This document shows, one piece after another, positions 17,853 through 26,870 of a stretch of 58,856 nucleotides of DNA. Source of the stretch: an uncultured Prochlorococcus sp. (GTDB lineage: Bacteria; Cyanobacteriota; Cyanobacteriia; PCC-6307; Cyanobiaceae). The first letter of the stretch is position 1. Every line of letters begins with the position of its first letter. A model generated the notes under the pieces. The model was not told the origin of the DNA, did no database searches, and saw only the letters and a program-made list of their open reading frames with translations. Both the position numbers and the translations under genes were made by a program. Location: positions 1 through 58,856 of the forward strand of contig CACEFS010000005.1 in NCBI GenBank assembly GCA_902558895.1, given 5' to 3'.

Positions 17853-19478
17853 TTATTTTCGTTCAGAAATTTCTTTACCATAACCATAGGGTTCTTCAAC
17901 TAAGGGAGCTTCTCCTTCCCAATTTTCAACTGGAGGTGGAGAAGATGTTAACCACTCAGGTGTAAGAGCATTCCAAGGGTTATCTCCAGCATTTTTTCCA
18001 TTTCTCACACTAAGGAATACATTAATTAAAAAAGGAATTGTACTTATAGCCATCAAAAGAGCCCCAAGGCTACTAATTTGATTAACGAACTGGAATTGAG
18101 GATCATATTCTGCAACTCTTCTTGGCATTCCATTTAAACCAAGCCAATGTTGAGGGGCAAAGCACAAGTTAAATCCAATAAAGGTAATGATAAAATGTAA
18201 AATTCCTAATTTTTCATTGAGCATTTTTCCAGTTACTTTGGGGAACCAATGATAAATTGAAGAGAAAATAATAAAAACAGTCCCTCCATAAACTATGTAA
18301 TGAAAATGGGCGACAACGAAATAGGTATCATGTACGTGAATATCGAAAGGTACCTGAGCCAAAGCCACTCCAGTGATACCTCCAAAAACGAAATTTATAA
18401 TAAATCCGCAAGAGAATAACATTGCACTATTTATGGAAATTTTACCTCCCCATAATGTTGCAACCCAATTAAAAAATTTTATACCAGTTGGAACAGCAAT
18501 AAATGCTGTAGCAATTGTAAAGAACAATCTCATCCAAGGGGGCGTTCCACTCGTAAACATGTGATGCGCCCAAACAACTAATCCTAAAACTACTATACCC
18601 ATTATTGAAAAAACCATTGTTGTATATCCGAAAAGTGGTTTTCTAGCATGTACAGGAAGTATTTCACTAACTAAACCAAAGGCTGGAAGGACCATAATGT
18701 ATACAGCTGGATGAGAATAAAACCAAAATAAATGCTGATAAACTACGACATTGCCTCCTAAAACAGGATTGAAAAACCCCGTATTAGCAATGATATCGAA
18801 GCTAAGAAGAATTAAAGTTCCTGCTAAAACAGGAGTTGACAAAACAACTAATAGACTTGTTCCAAGCATTGCCCAACAATACATTGGCAATTGCATTAGT
18901 TTTAATCCTGGCCTTCTTAATTTGATAATGGTGGCTATAAAGTTTATACCACCAAATATAGAACTGCCTCCAAGTAGTAGAACGCTCAGAATCCAAATAA
19001 TTTGTCCAGATTGTGGAGTAGTTATGCTTAAAGGTGGATAAGCCGTCCATCCAGCCTGAGCAGCACCCTCAACAAAATAGCTTGCTACCAACATCAAACC
19101 TGAAGGAGGAATTAACCAAAAAGCTACTGCATTTAATCTTGGGAATGCCATATCTCTCGCGCCTACATAAAATGGAATTAAATAATTTCCAAAAGCACCG
19201 TTTACTACTGGCACTATCCAAAGGAATATCATTATTGTTCCGTGTAAAGTTAAAACTTGGTTATAAACATCTCTTGGCATGAAATCAGACATTGGACTGG
19301 CTAGTTCAATTCTTATAGCGCTCGCTAAGCTTCCTCCTATTAGATAGAAGAGAAAACCACAAACCAAGTATTGTATCCCAATTACTTTATGATCAAGGCT
19401 AAAACTAAAGTATCTAAGCCAGCCTTTAGGTTGAAGGCTTTCATTATTAGTTTTTTGTGGATCAATTGATATTGTCAT
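17853..19478 (-). CDS. ctaD: Cytochrome c oxidase subunit I
   Basis: The catalytic heme-copper subunit of the aa3-type oxidase, with 12 membrane helices in 541 residues. The heme a ligand is in LTLHGTIMIF. The CuB His and cross-linked Tyr are in FWFYSHPAVYIM, further CuB His in VWAHHMFTSG, and heme ligands in VVAHFHYIVYGG. The YSHP form replaces the Glu of the usual GHPEVY, which marks an A2-type proton channel. The gene overlaps the ctaC stop by 4 bp, indicating translational coupling. Confidence 0.97.
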   Translation of the reverse strand: MTISIDPQKTNNESLQPKGWLRYFSFSLDHKVIGIQYLVCGFLFYLIGGSLASAIRIELASPMSDFMPRDVYNQVLTLHGTIMIFLWIVPVVNGAFGNYLIPFYVGARDMAFPRLNAVAFWLIPPSGLMLVASYFVEGAAQAGWTAYPPLSITTPQSGQIIWILSVLLLGGSSIFGGINFIATIIKLRRPGLKLMQLPMYCWAMLGTSLLVVLSTPVLAGTLILLSFDIIANTGFFNPVLGGNVVVYQHLFWFYSHPAVYIMVLPAFGLVSEILPVHARKPLFGYTTMVFSIMGIVVLGLVVWAHHMFTSGTPPWMRLFFTIATAFIAVPTGIKFFNWVATLWGGKISINSAMLFSCGFIINFVFGGITGVALAQVPFDIHVHDTYFVVAHFHYIVYGGTVFIIFSSIYHWFPKVTGKMLNEKLGILHFIITFIGFNLCFAPQHWLGLNGMPRRVAEYDPQFQFVNQISSLGALLMAISTIPFLINVFLSVRNGKNAGDNPWNALTPEWLTSSPPPVENWEGEAPLVEEPYGYGKEISERK

Positions 19479-20278
19479 AAATTTACCTCTGGTTTTTTAT
19501 TTTTGTTAAACCATTCGTTGTAATCAGATTCTTCTTCAACAATTATGGAGGCTCTCATCCCTCCATGATATGGGCCACATAATTCTGCGCAAATTATCGG
19601 ATATTTTCCTACTTTTGTAGGAGTGAAATTTAGAATAGTGGGTTGCCCAGGAATAATATCCTGTTTAATTCTGAACTCTGGCACCCAAAAAGCATGTATT
19701 ACATCTTTGGATTCCATTTTCATTGATACTTTTTGATCAACAGGAACGTGTAGTTCTCCCGATATGAAATTGCCCTTGGGATAATTGAATAGAAATGCAA
19801 ATTGCATAGCTGAAACTTCAATTGATAAATTATTTATTGCTATTTCATTATCAGAAGTTTGACTTATTCCAGCCCATATTTTTTCAGAATTAGAACTCAT
19901 CATTTCGTGGTTATGATTTAGTTCTTTCATCCCTCCCATTCGATCGTAGATGTTGTAGCTATATAAACCTATTAACAAAACAATTATTGAAGGAATAATT
20001 GTCCATACAATTTCTAAGCTTAAATTTCCCTCTAAAGCTATACCATCACCTATCTGATCGTTTCTTTTCCTAAACCTAAATAAGCTATAAATAACAGCTA
20101 TTGTCATTCCTATAAAAATAATTAATCCAATGATGAAAAGAATTTTAAAAAGTTCATCGTAAATTGGTGCATTAATACTTGCTTCCGTTGGGAGCAAATT
20201 TACATTAAAACCAATCCAAAAAGATATAGCAAAAACAAGTGAAATAATAAGAATTAAATAAATGGTTTTATTTAACAA
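19475..20278 (-). CDS. ctaC: Cytochrome c oxidase subunit II
   Basis: The CuA-bearing electron-entry subunit. The 267-residue protein has an N-terminal signal/anchor helix (about residues 5-25), a second helix pair to about residue 110, then a periplasmic/lumenal cupredoxin domain. CuA ligands are visible: the His in VIHAFWVPEF and the CAELCGPYHGGM block with Cys, Glu, Cys, His and Met. There is no C-terminal cytochrome c domain. It is first in the ctaCDE operon and divergent from ctaA. Confidence 0.97.
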   Translation of the reverse strand: MLNKTIYLILIISLVFAISFWIGFNVNLLPTEASINAPIYDELFKILFIIGLIIFIGMTIAVIYSLFRFRKRNDQIGDGIALEGNLSLEIVWTIIPSIIVLLIGLYSYNIYDRMGGMKELNHNHEMMSSNSEKIWAGISQTSDNEIAINNLSIEVSAMQFAFLFNYPKGNFISGELHVPVDQKVSMKMESKDVIHAFWVPEFRIKQDIIPGQPTILNFTPTKVGKYPIICAELCGPYHGGMRASIIVEEESDYNEWFNKNKKPEVNL

Positions 20279-20492
20279 TTGATCTCTAAAAATTATATTT
20301 ATATTCTCAAGATATTCAATTTTTTTAAACCTGCATCCTTTGTTAAAAGAAAAACATTTAAATTCACAACTTCTTAAGATTTACGAAATAAAAGACGTAT
20401 TATTAATAACTTTTTAGAGTTAATTGTCAGGGAAAAAAGATTAAATTAGTAAATTATTTTTTAAATTAAACATATTAATTTTTAATTAATGT
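20279..20492. promoter_or_regulatory. Divergent ctaC/ctaA intergenic region
   Basis: 214 bp of AT-rich sequence between the divergent oxidase structural genes and the heme A pathway genes, and the only place from which both transcripts can start. I see an imperfect palindrome at 20468-20494 (AAACAT(AT)TAAT pairing with ATTAATGTTT), but no recognised operator such as an NtcA or LexA box. Confidence 0.3.
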
Positions 20493-21467
20493 TTGGTTTT
20501 TGAATCTAATTTATTATGCAAAATAATAGGTCTTATCATTTTGATTAATAACCAATTATATAAATCAAAATATCTGACAATTTTTAAAAGGTTGGGAAGT
20601 CATAGTGTATTCGCACTTATCGCACTAATCGTAATTGGAGGTGCCACTAGAGTTATGGAGGCAGGACTTGCATGTCCAGATTGGCCATTATGTTATGGAT
20701 CTTTTTTGCCTTTTAAACATATGAACCTGAGAGTATTTCTAGAGTGGTTTCATCGTCTAGATGCTTTTCTGGTTGGAATATTAATTCTTTTTAAATTTGC
20801 GCTTTCAATTATTTGGAAAAATGAGATTCCAAATTGGTTACCTAAAACTTATTCATTATTACTTTTTCTCGTGATTGTCCAAGGATCCTTTGGAGCTTTA
20901 ACAGTAATAAACCTGCTTGATTCATATACTGTTACTGGCCATCTCTTAATAGCTTTTCTACTTCTCATTACAACAATTTCAATAAATCAAAATTTAGAAA
21001 ATGACGATATTGAAAAGCCTTTAATTTGGTGGAGATTATTATTTTTTGTTCCTCTTTTACTTACTCTGATTCAATCTTTTATTGGCGTAAGGCTTTCATC
21101 AACCTGGTCAGCGCATATTTGCTTATCTTTTAATAAACAATGTCTAATTCTAAATACACATAAATTATTTGCTTTTCCAATTGCTTTCTCAATTTTATTG
21201 ATTATTGCTATTGCAATTTATAAGAGAAGTTTGCTTGATGAAAATTGGAAATATCTCACAACACTTATTTTTCTCTTGTTTTCCCAAATTACTTTGGGTG
21301 TTTTAAGTCTTAAAACAAATTTAAATGAACCTATTTTTATTATAGGTCATCAACTTAACTCCTCTTTATTTATTGCGATATTAACAACATTAATTTTTAG
21401 AAATCCTTTTACTAAAAAAGGTCCAAACCACTCCCTTAATCCCCAAACGGTCGGTATCAACTCATGA
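20493..21467 (+). CDS. ctaA: Heme A synthase (CtaA/Cox15)
   Basis: Oxidises the C8 methyl of heme O to the formyl of heme A for the aa3 oxidase. It is a membrane protein with about eight helices. Heme-ligand His are in [31 protein letters not shown] and [10 protein letters not shown]. Cys pairs flank the extracytoplasmic loops ([12 protein letters not shown] and [12 protein letters not shown]). The longest frame starts at TTG 20493, but the extra N-terminus is not family-like and overlaps a palindrome. TTG at 20541, giving [14 protein letters not shown], is a better start. The gene overlaps ctaB by 4 bp. Confidence 0.92.
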   Translation: MVFESNLLCKIIGLIILINNQLYKSKYLTIFKRLGSHSVFALIALIVIGGATRVMEAGLACPDWPLCYGSFLPFKHMNLRVFLEWFHRLDAFLVGILILFKFALSIIWKNEIPNWLPKTYSLLLFLVIVQGSFGALTVINLLDSYTVTGHLLIAFLLLITTISINQNLENDDIEKPLIWWRLLFFVPLLLTLIQSFIGVRLSSTWSAHICLSFNKQCLILNTHKLFAFPIAFSILLIIAIAIYKRSLLDENWKYLTTLIFLLFSQITLGVLSLKTNLNEPIFIIGHQLNSSLFIAILTTLIFRNPFTKKGPNHSLNPQTVGINS

Positions 21468-22465
21468 ACAGCAGTAACTTAGAAAACTTGAACTATAAAT
21501 CTTCAATTAGGGATGAAGTTGTACCTTCAAGAAAAAGATTAACTTTGCCACCCTGGCTTGAAGTAGCGAAACCTAGATTAATCCCACTTTTACTGGCTAC
21601 AACTTTGGGAGGAATGGCTTTAACAGAAGAATGGCCTTTGTCTTCCCCGAAACTTATCTGCACTTTAGGAGGAGGCGCTTTGGCAGCAGCAGCAGCAGGA
21701 GCTCTTAATTGCTTGTGGGAAATGGAATTAGATAAGCGGATGACAAGAACTAGTAAAAGAGCCTTGCCAGCAGGAAAGTTGTCATCTCAGACTGTATTTT
21801 TAGCCGCTGTATCATGTACTTTGGCAGCTTCGATGCTTTTAGTAAGTGGTGTAAATTATTTGGCTGCGGGTTTAACTCTTCTTGGTTTATTTAGCTACGT
21901 AATTTTATATACAGTTATTTTGAAACCTCGTACAACAAAAAATATTGTTTTCGGAGGAGTTGCTGGTGCGATACCACCCTTAGTTGGAGCGTCTGCTGCC
22001 ACAGGGCATATAGGTCTTAGTGGTTGGTGGTTGTTTGGTTTAGTAATGTTATGGACCCCAGCTCATTTTTGGGCACTTGCAATTTTGTTGAAGGATGATT
22101 ACGCATCTGTTGGTATTCCTATGCTCCCTTCTGTTAAAGGATCTGTTTTTACTGCTAAAGCGATTTCTCGTTATGGATGGGCAACAGTTTTAATGAGTAT
22201 TATGGGAGTATTTGCTTTACCTGAAGGAGGTATCTTATACGGAATTATGTTATTGCCATTTAATGGAAGACTTTTGCAATTAATAAATGAATTAAAGAAA
22301 TCTCCTGATGATCTTTCAAGAGCAAAGTCTCTTTTTAGGTGGTCTATTCTCTATATGTTTGGCATTTGCCTTTTGTTATTAATTTCCAGAACCCAACTAT
22401 CCGTAGAATTTGAGCAGCAATCTATGCAAATATTTTCATCTATAGTATCCCTGCTTAGTAATTAA
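21464..22465 (+). CDS. ctaB: Protoheme IX farnesyltransferase (heme O synthase)
   Basis: Transfers farnesyl to heme B, making heme O, the CtaA substrate. It is a UbiA-superfamily membrane protein of 333 residues. The first Asp-rich motif is [23 protein letters not shown]. The second region is [18 protein letters not shown]. It overlaps the ctaA stop by 4 bp (ATGA), so the two are translationally coupled. Together with the divergent ctaCDE it forms a complete aa3 biogenesis locus. Confidence 0.96.
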   Translation: MNSSNLENLNYKSSIRDEVVPSRKRLTLPPWLEVAKPRLIPLLLATTLGGMALTEEWPLSSPKLICTLGGGALAAAAAGALNCLWEMELDKRMTRTSKRALPAGKLSSQTVFLAAVSCTLAASMLLVSGVNYLAAGLTLLGLFSYVILYTVILKPRTTKNIVFGGVAGAIPPLVGASAATGHIGLSGWWLFGLVMLWTPAHFWALAILLKDDYASVGIPMLPSVKGSVFTAKAISRYGWATVLMSIMGVFALPEGGILYGIMLLPFNGRLLQLINELKKSPDDLSRAKSLFRWSILYMFGICLLLLISRTQLSVEFEQQSMQIFSSIVSLLSN

Positions 22466-22505
22466 ATTAGATGTAAAATGTTCTTTAAGTAAAATTGCAA
22501 GATTG

Positions 22506-23522
22506 ATGAATTATATAAAAGTTAAAGGGCTCTCAAAATCTTACTCAGATATTAAGGCATTAAAAAATTTATCGATGGAAATTGAAGCTGGAACATTATT
22601 TGGAATACTAGGTCCAAATGGTGCTGGTAAATCAACACTAATAAAAATACTTGCTACTTTAATAGAGCCTGATGGTGGAGAAGTTTTTATAAATAATATT
22701 AATCTGATAAAGAATTCAAGGAAAATTAGAGAATTAATTGGTTATGTTGCCCAAGACATTGCCCTTGATAAAATATTAACTGGACGAGAGCTTTTGGATT
22801 TTCAATCAGATTTATATCACATTAACAAAAACAAAAAATTTGAAAGGATAAAGAAATTAATAGATCAATTAGAAATGAATGATTGGATTGATCGTAAGTG
22901 CGGAACTTATTCAGGGGGAATGAAAAGAAGAATAGATCTAGCAGCTGGACTTTTACATTTGCCTCAAGTATTAATTTTGGATGAACCTACAGTTGGTTTA
23001 GATATCGAAAGTAGGAACATTATATGGCAACTTTTGAAAGATTTGAGAAATAATGGAATGACCATTATTTTAAGCAGTCACTATCTTGATGAAATTGATA
23101 AATTGGCAGACAGATTAGTGATAATTGATGATGGAAGAGTCATAGCACAAGGGACTCCTGCAGAGCTCAAAAATAAATTAGGAGGAGATAGAGTAACTTT
23201 GAAAGTAAGAGAATTTAGTAATCAGGAAGAAGCAAAAAATATTTGTCAAATTTTATCTTCAATAGATGGAATTAGCCAGATTATTATAAATGAAGCGCAA
23301 GGTTGCTCGATAAATTTTGTAGCAGACAAGAAAAAAGATTTACTTACGAAGCTAAAAGTGGAATTGGCCTTCTCAAAGTTTGAAATTTTTTCTCTTACCC
23401 AAAGTCAGCCAAGCTTGGATGATGTATATCTTCAGGCAACCGGGAAAACATTATTGGATGCTGAAATTTCTATGGCAGGGAAAAGAGACCTAAAAAAAGA
23501 ATCAAAGCAATCCATGCGATAA
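22506..23522 (+). CDS. ABC transporter ATPase (DrrA-like, ABC-2 exporter)
   Basis: A nucleotide-binding subunit of about 338 residues with Walker A GPNGAGKST, signature YSGGMKRRIDLA, Walker B VLILDEPTVGLD, and a C-terminal extension of about 100 residues as in drug/lipid exporter ATPases. I place the start at ATG 22506. A TTG at 22503 directly precedes it but is less likely. It follows ctaB by 40 bp, and the permease follows 48 bp later. The substrate is unknown; the DrrAB-type pairing suggests export of a lipid, polysaccharide or amphipathic compound. Confidence 0.88.
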   Translation: MNYIKVKGLSKSYSDIKALKNLSMEIEAGTLFGILGPNGAGKSTLIKILATLIEPDGGEVFINNINLIKNSRKIRELIGYVAQDIALDKILTGRELLDFQSDLYHINKNKKFERIKKLIDQLEMNDWIDRKCGTYSGGMKRRIDLAAGLLHLPQVLILDEPTVGLDIESRNIIWQLLKDLRNNGMTIILSSHYLDEIDKLADRLVIIDDGRVIAQGTPAELKNKLGGDRVTLKVREFSNQEEAKNICQILSSIDGISQIIINEAQGCSINFVADKKKDLLTKLKVELAFSKFEIFSLTQSQPSLDDVYLQATGKTLLDAEISMAGKRDLKKESKQSMR

Positions 23523-23543
23523 AAAAAATTTTGGTTAACTAAC

Positions 23544-23549
23544 TATAAT
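23544..23549 (+). promoter_or_regulatory. TATAAT box upstream of the ABC-2 permease
   Basis: A consensus TATAAT ends 21 bp before the ATG at 23571, within the gap separating the ATPase and permease genes. It could give the permease its own transcript, but no convincing -35 is present. Confidence 0.3.
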
Positions 23550-23570
23550 GGATACTAATTACAGATAATT

Positions 23571-24395
23571 ATGGAATTAAAAGAGTATAATTTATTTTTT
23601 TTATATCAAGAAACATTTGCCTTAACAAAGAGATTATTTATTCAATTAAAAAGAAGACCATCAACTCTTTTAGCAGGGATATTACAACCAATAATTTGGC
23701 TTTTTTTATTTGGGGCATTATTCTCTAAAGCTCCTGAAGATTTTTTACCAGGAGTTGATTCTTATGGGAATTTTTTAGGAGCAGGACTTATTGTTTTTAC
23801 TGCTTTTAGCGGAGCCCTAAACTCTGGTCTTCCTTTAATGTTTGACAGAGAGTTTGGATTTCTTAATAGATTACTTGTGGCTCCTTTAACCAGTAGATTA
23901 TCCATAGTTTTATCTTCTTTTTTTTACATAACAATCTTGAGCTTTGTTCAGAGTATCGTAATAATGGTTGTTTCATACATTTTGGGTTATGGATGGCCCA
24001 ACTTATATGGTTTAGGAATTGTGTTTACAACACTAATTTTATTAGTTCTTTTTGTGACATCAATAAGTTTATGTTTAGCGTTTGTTTTACCGGGACATAT
24101 TGAATTAATCGCTCTTATATTCGTAATAAATTTACCTCTTCTCTTTGCTAGTACTGCTTTAGCTCCAATCTCTTTTATGCCAAATTGGCTGGGATGGTTA
24201 GCTTCATTAAATCCATTAACTTTTGCTATTGAACCAATTAGGACTGCATATACACAAACTATGGATTTAGAATTAGTGGCTTTACATGCCCCATATGGTG
24301 ATTTAACTTGTAAGAGTTGTATCTCAATTTTATTTTCTTTAACAGTTTTATCCTTGATTATTATTAGACCTCTGTTAAACAGAAAGTTAAATTAG
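23571..24395 (+). CDS. ABC-2 type transporter permease
   Basis: A 274-residue protein with six predicted membrane helices. It has the ABC-2 N-terminal pattern FALTKRLFIQLKRRPSTLLAGILQPIIWLFLFGALF and the conserved late segment FMPNWLGWLASLNPLTFAIEPIRTAY. It is the membrane partner of the preceding ATPase and completes a half-transporter exporter. Nothing in either subunit identifies the cargo. Confidence 0.88.
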   Translation: MELKEYNLFFLYQETFALTKRLFIQLKRRPSTLLAGILQPIIWLFLFGALFSKAPEDFLPGVDSYGNFLGAGLIVFTAFSGALNSGLPLMFDREFGFLNRLLVAPLTSRLSIVLSSFFYITILSFVQSIVIMVVSYILGYGWPNLYGLGIVFTTLILLVLFVTSISLCLAFVLPGHIELIALIFVINLPLLFASTALAPISFMPNWLGWLASLNPLTFAIEPIRTAYTQTMDLELVALHAPYGDLTCKSCISILFSLTVLSLIIIRPLLNRKLN

Positions 24396-24402
24396 AATTT
24401 TT

Positions 24403-24822
24403 ATGCTTTTAAAAAATCATTTAATAGAAGTTTTTAAACAAGCCTCTTTAGAAAATAATTATTTGCTTAAAGATAATGCTGTTCTTAAGTGGGTCCATAG
24501 ATTTGGGATTGATTCATTAAATGATTTATTAATCCATAGTTCACTACAAAAAGAAAATCAGCGTGAAGAAGAAAACCAAGAACAGATCTCTTTAATTGAT
24601 GAAGTGCATGAAGAAAATCAAGAACAAATTAAGCTTGAATTATCAAAAACTTTTGAAAATATTGAAGAAACTAAGTGGGAATCAAATGGCCTTGAATCTG
24701 CTAGCAGCAATGAAATATTTAGCAAAAATCCAAATTCTAATAAAATAAATCAATATATTGAAACCTCAAAATTACCCCTACCTTATATTAAAAATTTAAG
24801 AAAGTGGATTAACAACGATTAA
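24403..24822 (+). CDS. Conserved hypothetical protein, Glu/Asn/Gln-rich middle
   Basis: I do not recognise this 139-residue protein. It is soluble, with an N-terminal helical segment (HLIEVFKQASLENNYLL), a polar low-complexity middle in which EENQEQI occurs twice, and a short basic C-terminal segment (LPYIKNLRKWINND). It follows the ABC permease by 7 bp and may be the third gene of that unit. It converges with groL2, and the two stop codons flank a shared hairpin. Confidence 0.55.
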   Translation: MLLKNHLIEVFKQASLENNYLLKDNAVLKWVHRFGIDSLNDLLIHSSLQKENQREEENQEQISLIDEVHEENQEQIKLELSKTFENIEETKWESNGLESASSNEIFSKNPNSNKINQYIETSKLPLPYIKNLRKWINND

Positions 24823-24839
24823 AAAGCTAGTTAGCTTTT
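24822..24839. terminator. Bidirectional hairpin between convergent genes
   Basis: A perfect symmetrical repeat AAAAGCTA GT TAGCTTTT at 24822-24839. It begins at the last base of the plus-strand gene's stop (24820-24822) and overlaps the groL2 stop (24838-24840). The A and T runs on either side of the GC core fit a weak intrinsic terminator acting in both directions. Confidence 0.5.
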
Positions 24840-26559
24840 ACATCATACCCGGCATTCCCATGCCACCCATACCCGGCATTCCCATGCCACCCATACCCGG
24901 CATTCCCATGCCACCCATACCCGGCATTCCCATGCCACCCATTCCTGCCATTGGATCTCCACCTGGTCCTCCAGGGGATGCGGCTTCAGGCTCTGGAATG
25001 TCTGCCATCGCAACTTCTGTTGTGAGGAGCATAGCTGCTATAGATACTGAATCTTGAAGAGCTAATCTTATTACTTTGGTTGGATCTAATATTCCTGAAT
25101 CTTTTAAATCCTCATATTTTCCTGAATTAGCATTAAAGCCTTTCTTTAGTCTTTTAATTTCAGCGACAACTACATCTCCATTAAAACCAGCATTTTTTGC
25201 TATTTGTTTTGTAGGTTCCAAAAGGGCTTCTTTGACTATATTTATCCCTGTTCTTAAATCATCTGAAGATGTTTCACTCAAATTTAAAAGGTCATCTGAT
25301 ATTTCAATTAAAGTTTGCCCTCCTCCAGAAACAACACCCTCTTCAATAGCAGCTTTCGTAGCATTAAGGGAATCTTCGATTCTCAACTTTTTATGCTTCA
25401 TCTCTGTTTCTGTAGCAGCTCCTACTTTGATAAGAGCTACTCCTCCGGCTAGTTTGGCTATCCTTTCATTGATTTTATCCTGATCATACTCAGATTCAGT
25501 TATATTAACCTCTCTCTTTAATTTCTCTACTCTCGCTTTAACTAAATCTTTAGTGTCTTCGAAGGCAACAATTGTAGTTTTATCCTTTGTAATAGTTATT
25601 TTTTTTGCTTTTCCTAAATCATTAATCGTTACTTTATCAAGTGACATCGATTTATCTTCGCTAATTAACTTAGCCCCTGTAAGAATTGCAATGTCTTCCA
25701 GGGCAGCTTTTCTTCTCTCACCAAATAACGGAGCTCTTACTGAAGCAACATTTAAAACCCCACTATTCTTATTTAAAACTAGAGTGGTTAAAGCCTCTCC
25801 TTCGATATCTTCAGCAAGAATTAGAAAAGGTGAGCCTGACTTCTGAATTTCTTCAAGTATTGGAACTAGATCAACTAAAGTTGAGACTTTTTGATCAGTT
25901 ATTAATATTTTAGGATTTTCAAGTTCACAAACTTGTCTTTCTTGATCTGTTACGAAATATGGAGAACTATAACCTCTATCAAAAGACATACCTTCAGTTA
26001 TATCTAATTCTGTTTCTAGTGATTGAGATTCTTCGACAGTTATTACACCATCTGAAGTAACAATATCCATTGCTTTCGAAATTATAGATCCAATTTCTTC
26101 ATCACCTCCAGCACTAACTGTTGCAACTTTTTGGATATCAGATCCACTTAATGAAATACTTCTAGAACTTAATATTTCTAAGACAAAAGCTAGGCCGGCC
26201 TCCATACCTTTTTTTAACTCCATAGGGTTGGCGCCAGAAGCAATATTTTTTAATCCCTCCTGAACCATCTTCTGAGCCAAAATGGTTGCTGTTGTTGTTC
26301 CATCACCAGCACTCTCTTTTGTCTTGGATGCAACTTGTTCTATTAATTTCGCACCTAAATTAGAAATAGGGTTTTCAATCTCGATCTCTTTAGCAACTGT
26401 AGATCCATCTCTTACTATATCTGGTAAACCAAATTTCTTTTCTATTACAACGTTTTTTGCCTTCGGCCCAATAGTAACCTTTACCGCATTAGCTACGAAA
26501 TTCACACCTTTTTCTAACGCTCCTCTTGATTCATTAGAAAAACTTAACTGTTTAGCCAT
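24838..26559 (-). CDS. groL2: Chaperonin GroEL (second copy type, GroEL2)
   Basis: A 60-kDa chaperonin subunit that folds proteins in an ATP-dependent double ring. The 573-residue protein contains [24 protein letters not shown] near the N-terminus, [11 protein letters not shown] in the ATP site and the apical-domain [14 protein letters not shown]. No groES is adjacent. Cyanobacteria usually carry groESL1 plus a lone groEL2, so I assign this to the lone copy. The C-terminus ends in four exact GMGGMGMP units beyond the usual GGM tail. I see no CIRCE inverted repeat in the 131 bp upstream. Confidence 0.92.
   Translation of the reverse strand: MAKQLSFSNESRGALEKGVNFVANAVKVTIGPKAKNVVIEKKFGLPDIVRDGSTVAKEIEIENPISNLGAKLIEQVASKTKESAGDGTTTATILAQKMVQEGLKNIASGANPMELKKGMEAGLAFVLEILSSRSISLSGSDIQKVATVSAGGDEEIGSIISKAMDIVTSDGVITVEESQSLETELDITEGMSFDRGYSSPYFVTDQERQVCELENPKILITDQKVSTLVDLVPILEEIQKSGSPFLILAEDIEGEALTTLVLNKNSGVLNVASVRAPLFGERRKAALEDIAILTGAKLISEDKSMSLDKVTINDLGKAKKITITKDKTTIVAFEDTKDLVKARVEKLKREVNITESEYDQDKINERIAKLAGGVALIKVGAATETEMKHKKLRIEDSLNATKAAIEEGVVSGGGQTLIEISDDLLNLSETSSDDLRTGINIVKEALLEPTKQIAKNAGFNGDVVVAEIKRLKKGFNANSGKYEDLKDSGILDPTKVIRLALQDSVSIAAMLLTTEVAMADIPEPEAASPGGPGGDPMAGMGGMGMPGMGGMGMPGMGGMGMPGMGGMGMPGMM
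24847..24942 (-). repeat. Four perfect 24-bp tandem repeats in the groL2 3' end
   Basis: The 24-base unit ACCCGGCATTCCCATGCC plus ACCCAT occurs four times without a mismatch (24847, 24871, 24895, 24919). It encodes the Gly/Met-rich octapeptide tail of GroEL. Identity at synonymous positions points to recent duplication or homogenisation. Confidence 0.9.
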
Positions 26560-26690
26560 GTTTACTCAATCTTTTGTCTTATTCTAATCTCCCATAGAAT
26601 CATTTTTAAGGGATATTTAATTAAGTGGGGAAAGCCGAATTTCTTTTAATAGGACATACAAATTAACTCAAATAAGAGTATCTTTAAGTT

Positions 26691-26870
26691 ATGGAAGAAA
26701 CAAATAATCTTATTTTTACTCTCACCGCAATCCTCGCGATTGCTATGACACTAATATACTTTCCTTTAAGATTTTTCTTAACATTAACTGCTAGAAGTAG
26801 AAGACTAAAACTTTTACAAAAAATTAGAAGGTTGAGAGATGAATTAGGCCAGCCTTATGAAAGTACATAA
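26691..26870 (+). CDS. Small conserved membrane protein (59 residues)
   Basis: ATG at 26691 opens a 59-codon frame ending TAA 26868-26870. The product has a short acidic N-terminus (MEETNN), one hydrophobic helix (about residues 8-33, LIFTLTAILAIAMTLIYFPL) and a basic amphipathic tail (ARSRRLKLLQKIRRLRDELG). It ends exactly where fabG's stop begins (26871), tail to tail, and is divergent from groL2. The membrane-anchor plus basic-tail layout is coherent and the gap is otherwise empty, so I take it as a real small gene. Function unknown. Confidence 0.6.
   Translation: MEETNNLIFTLTAILAIAMTLIYFPLRFFLTLTARSRRLKLLQKIRRLRDELGQPYEST

Noticed and set aside
24847-24942. CRISPR-like array
   Set aside because: The repeats are contiguous without spacers, in frame inside groL2, and encode the GroEL tail; the same reasoning applies to 58399-58482.
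25076-25483. 135-codon plus-strand frame within groL2
   Set aside because: Antisense shadow of a highly conserved chaperonin gene; composition is a mirror of GroEL codons.
26560-26690. CIRCE operator upstream of groL2
   Set aside because: I looked for TTAGCACTC-N9-GAGTGCTAA and found no match on either strand.
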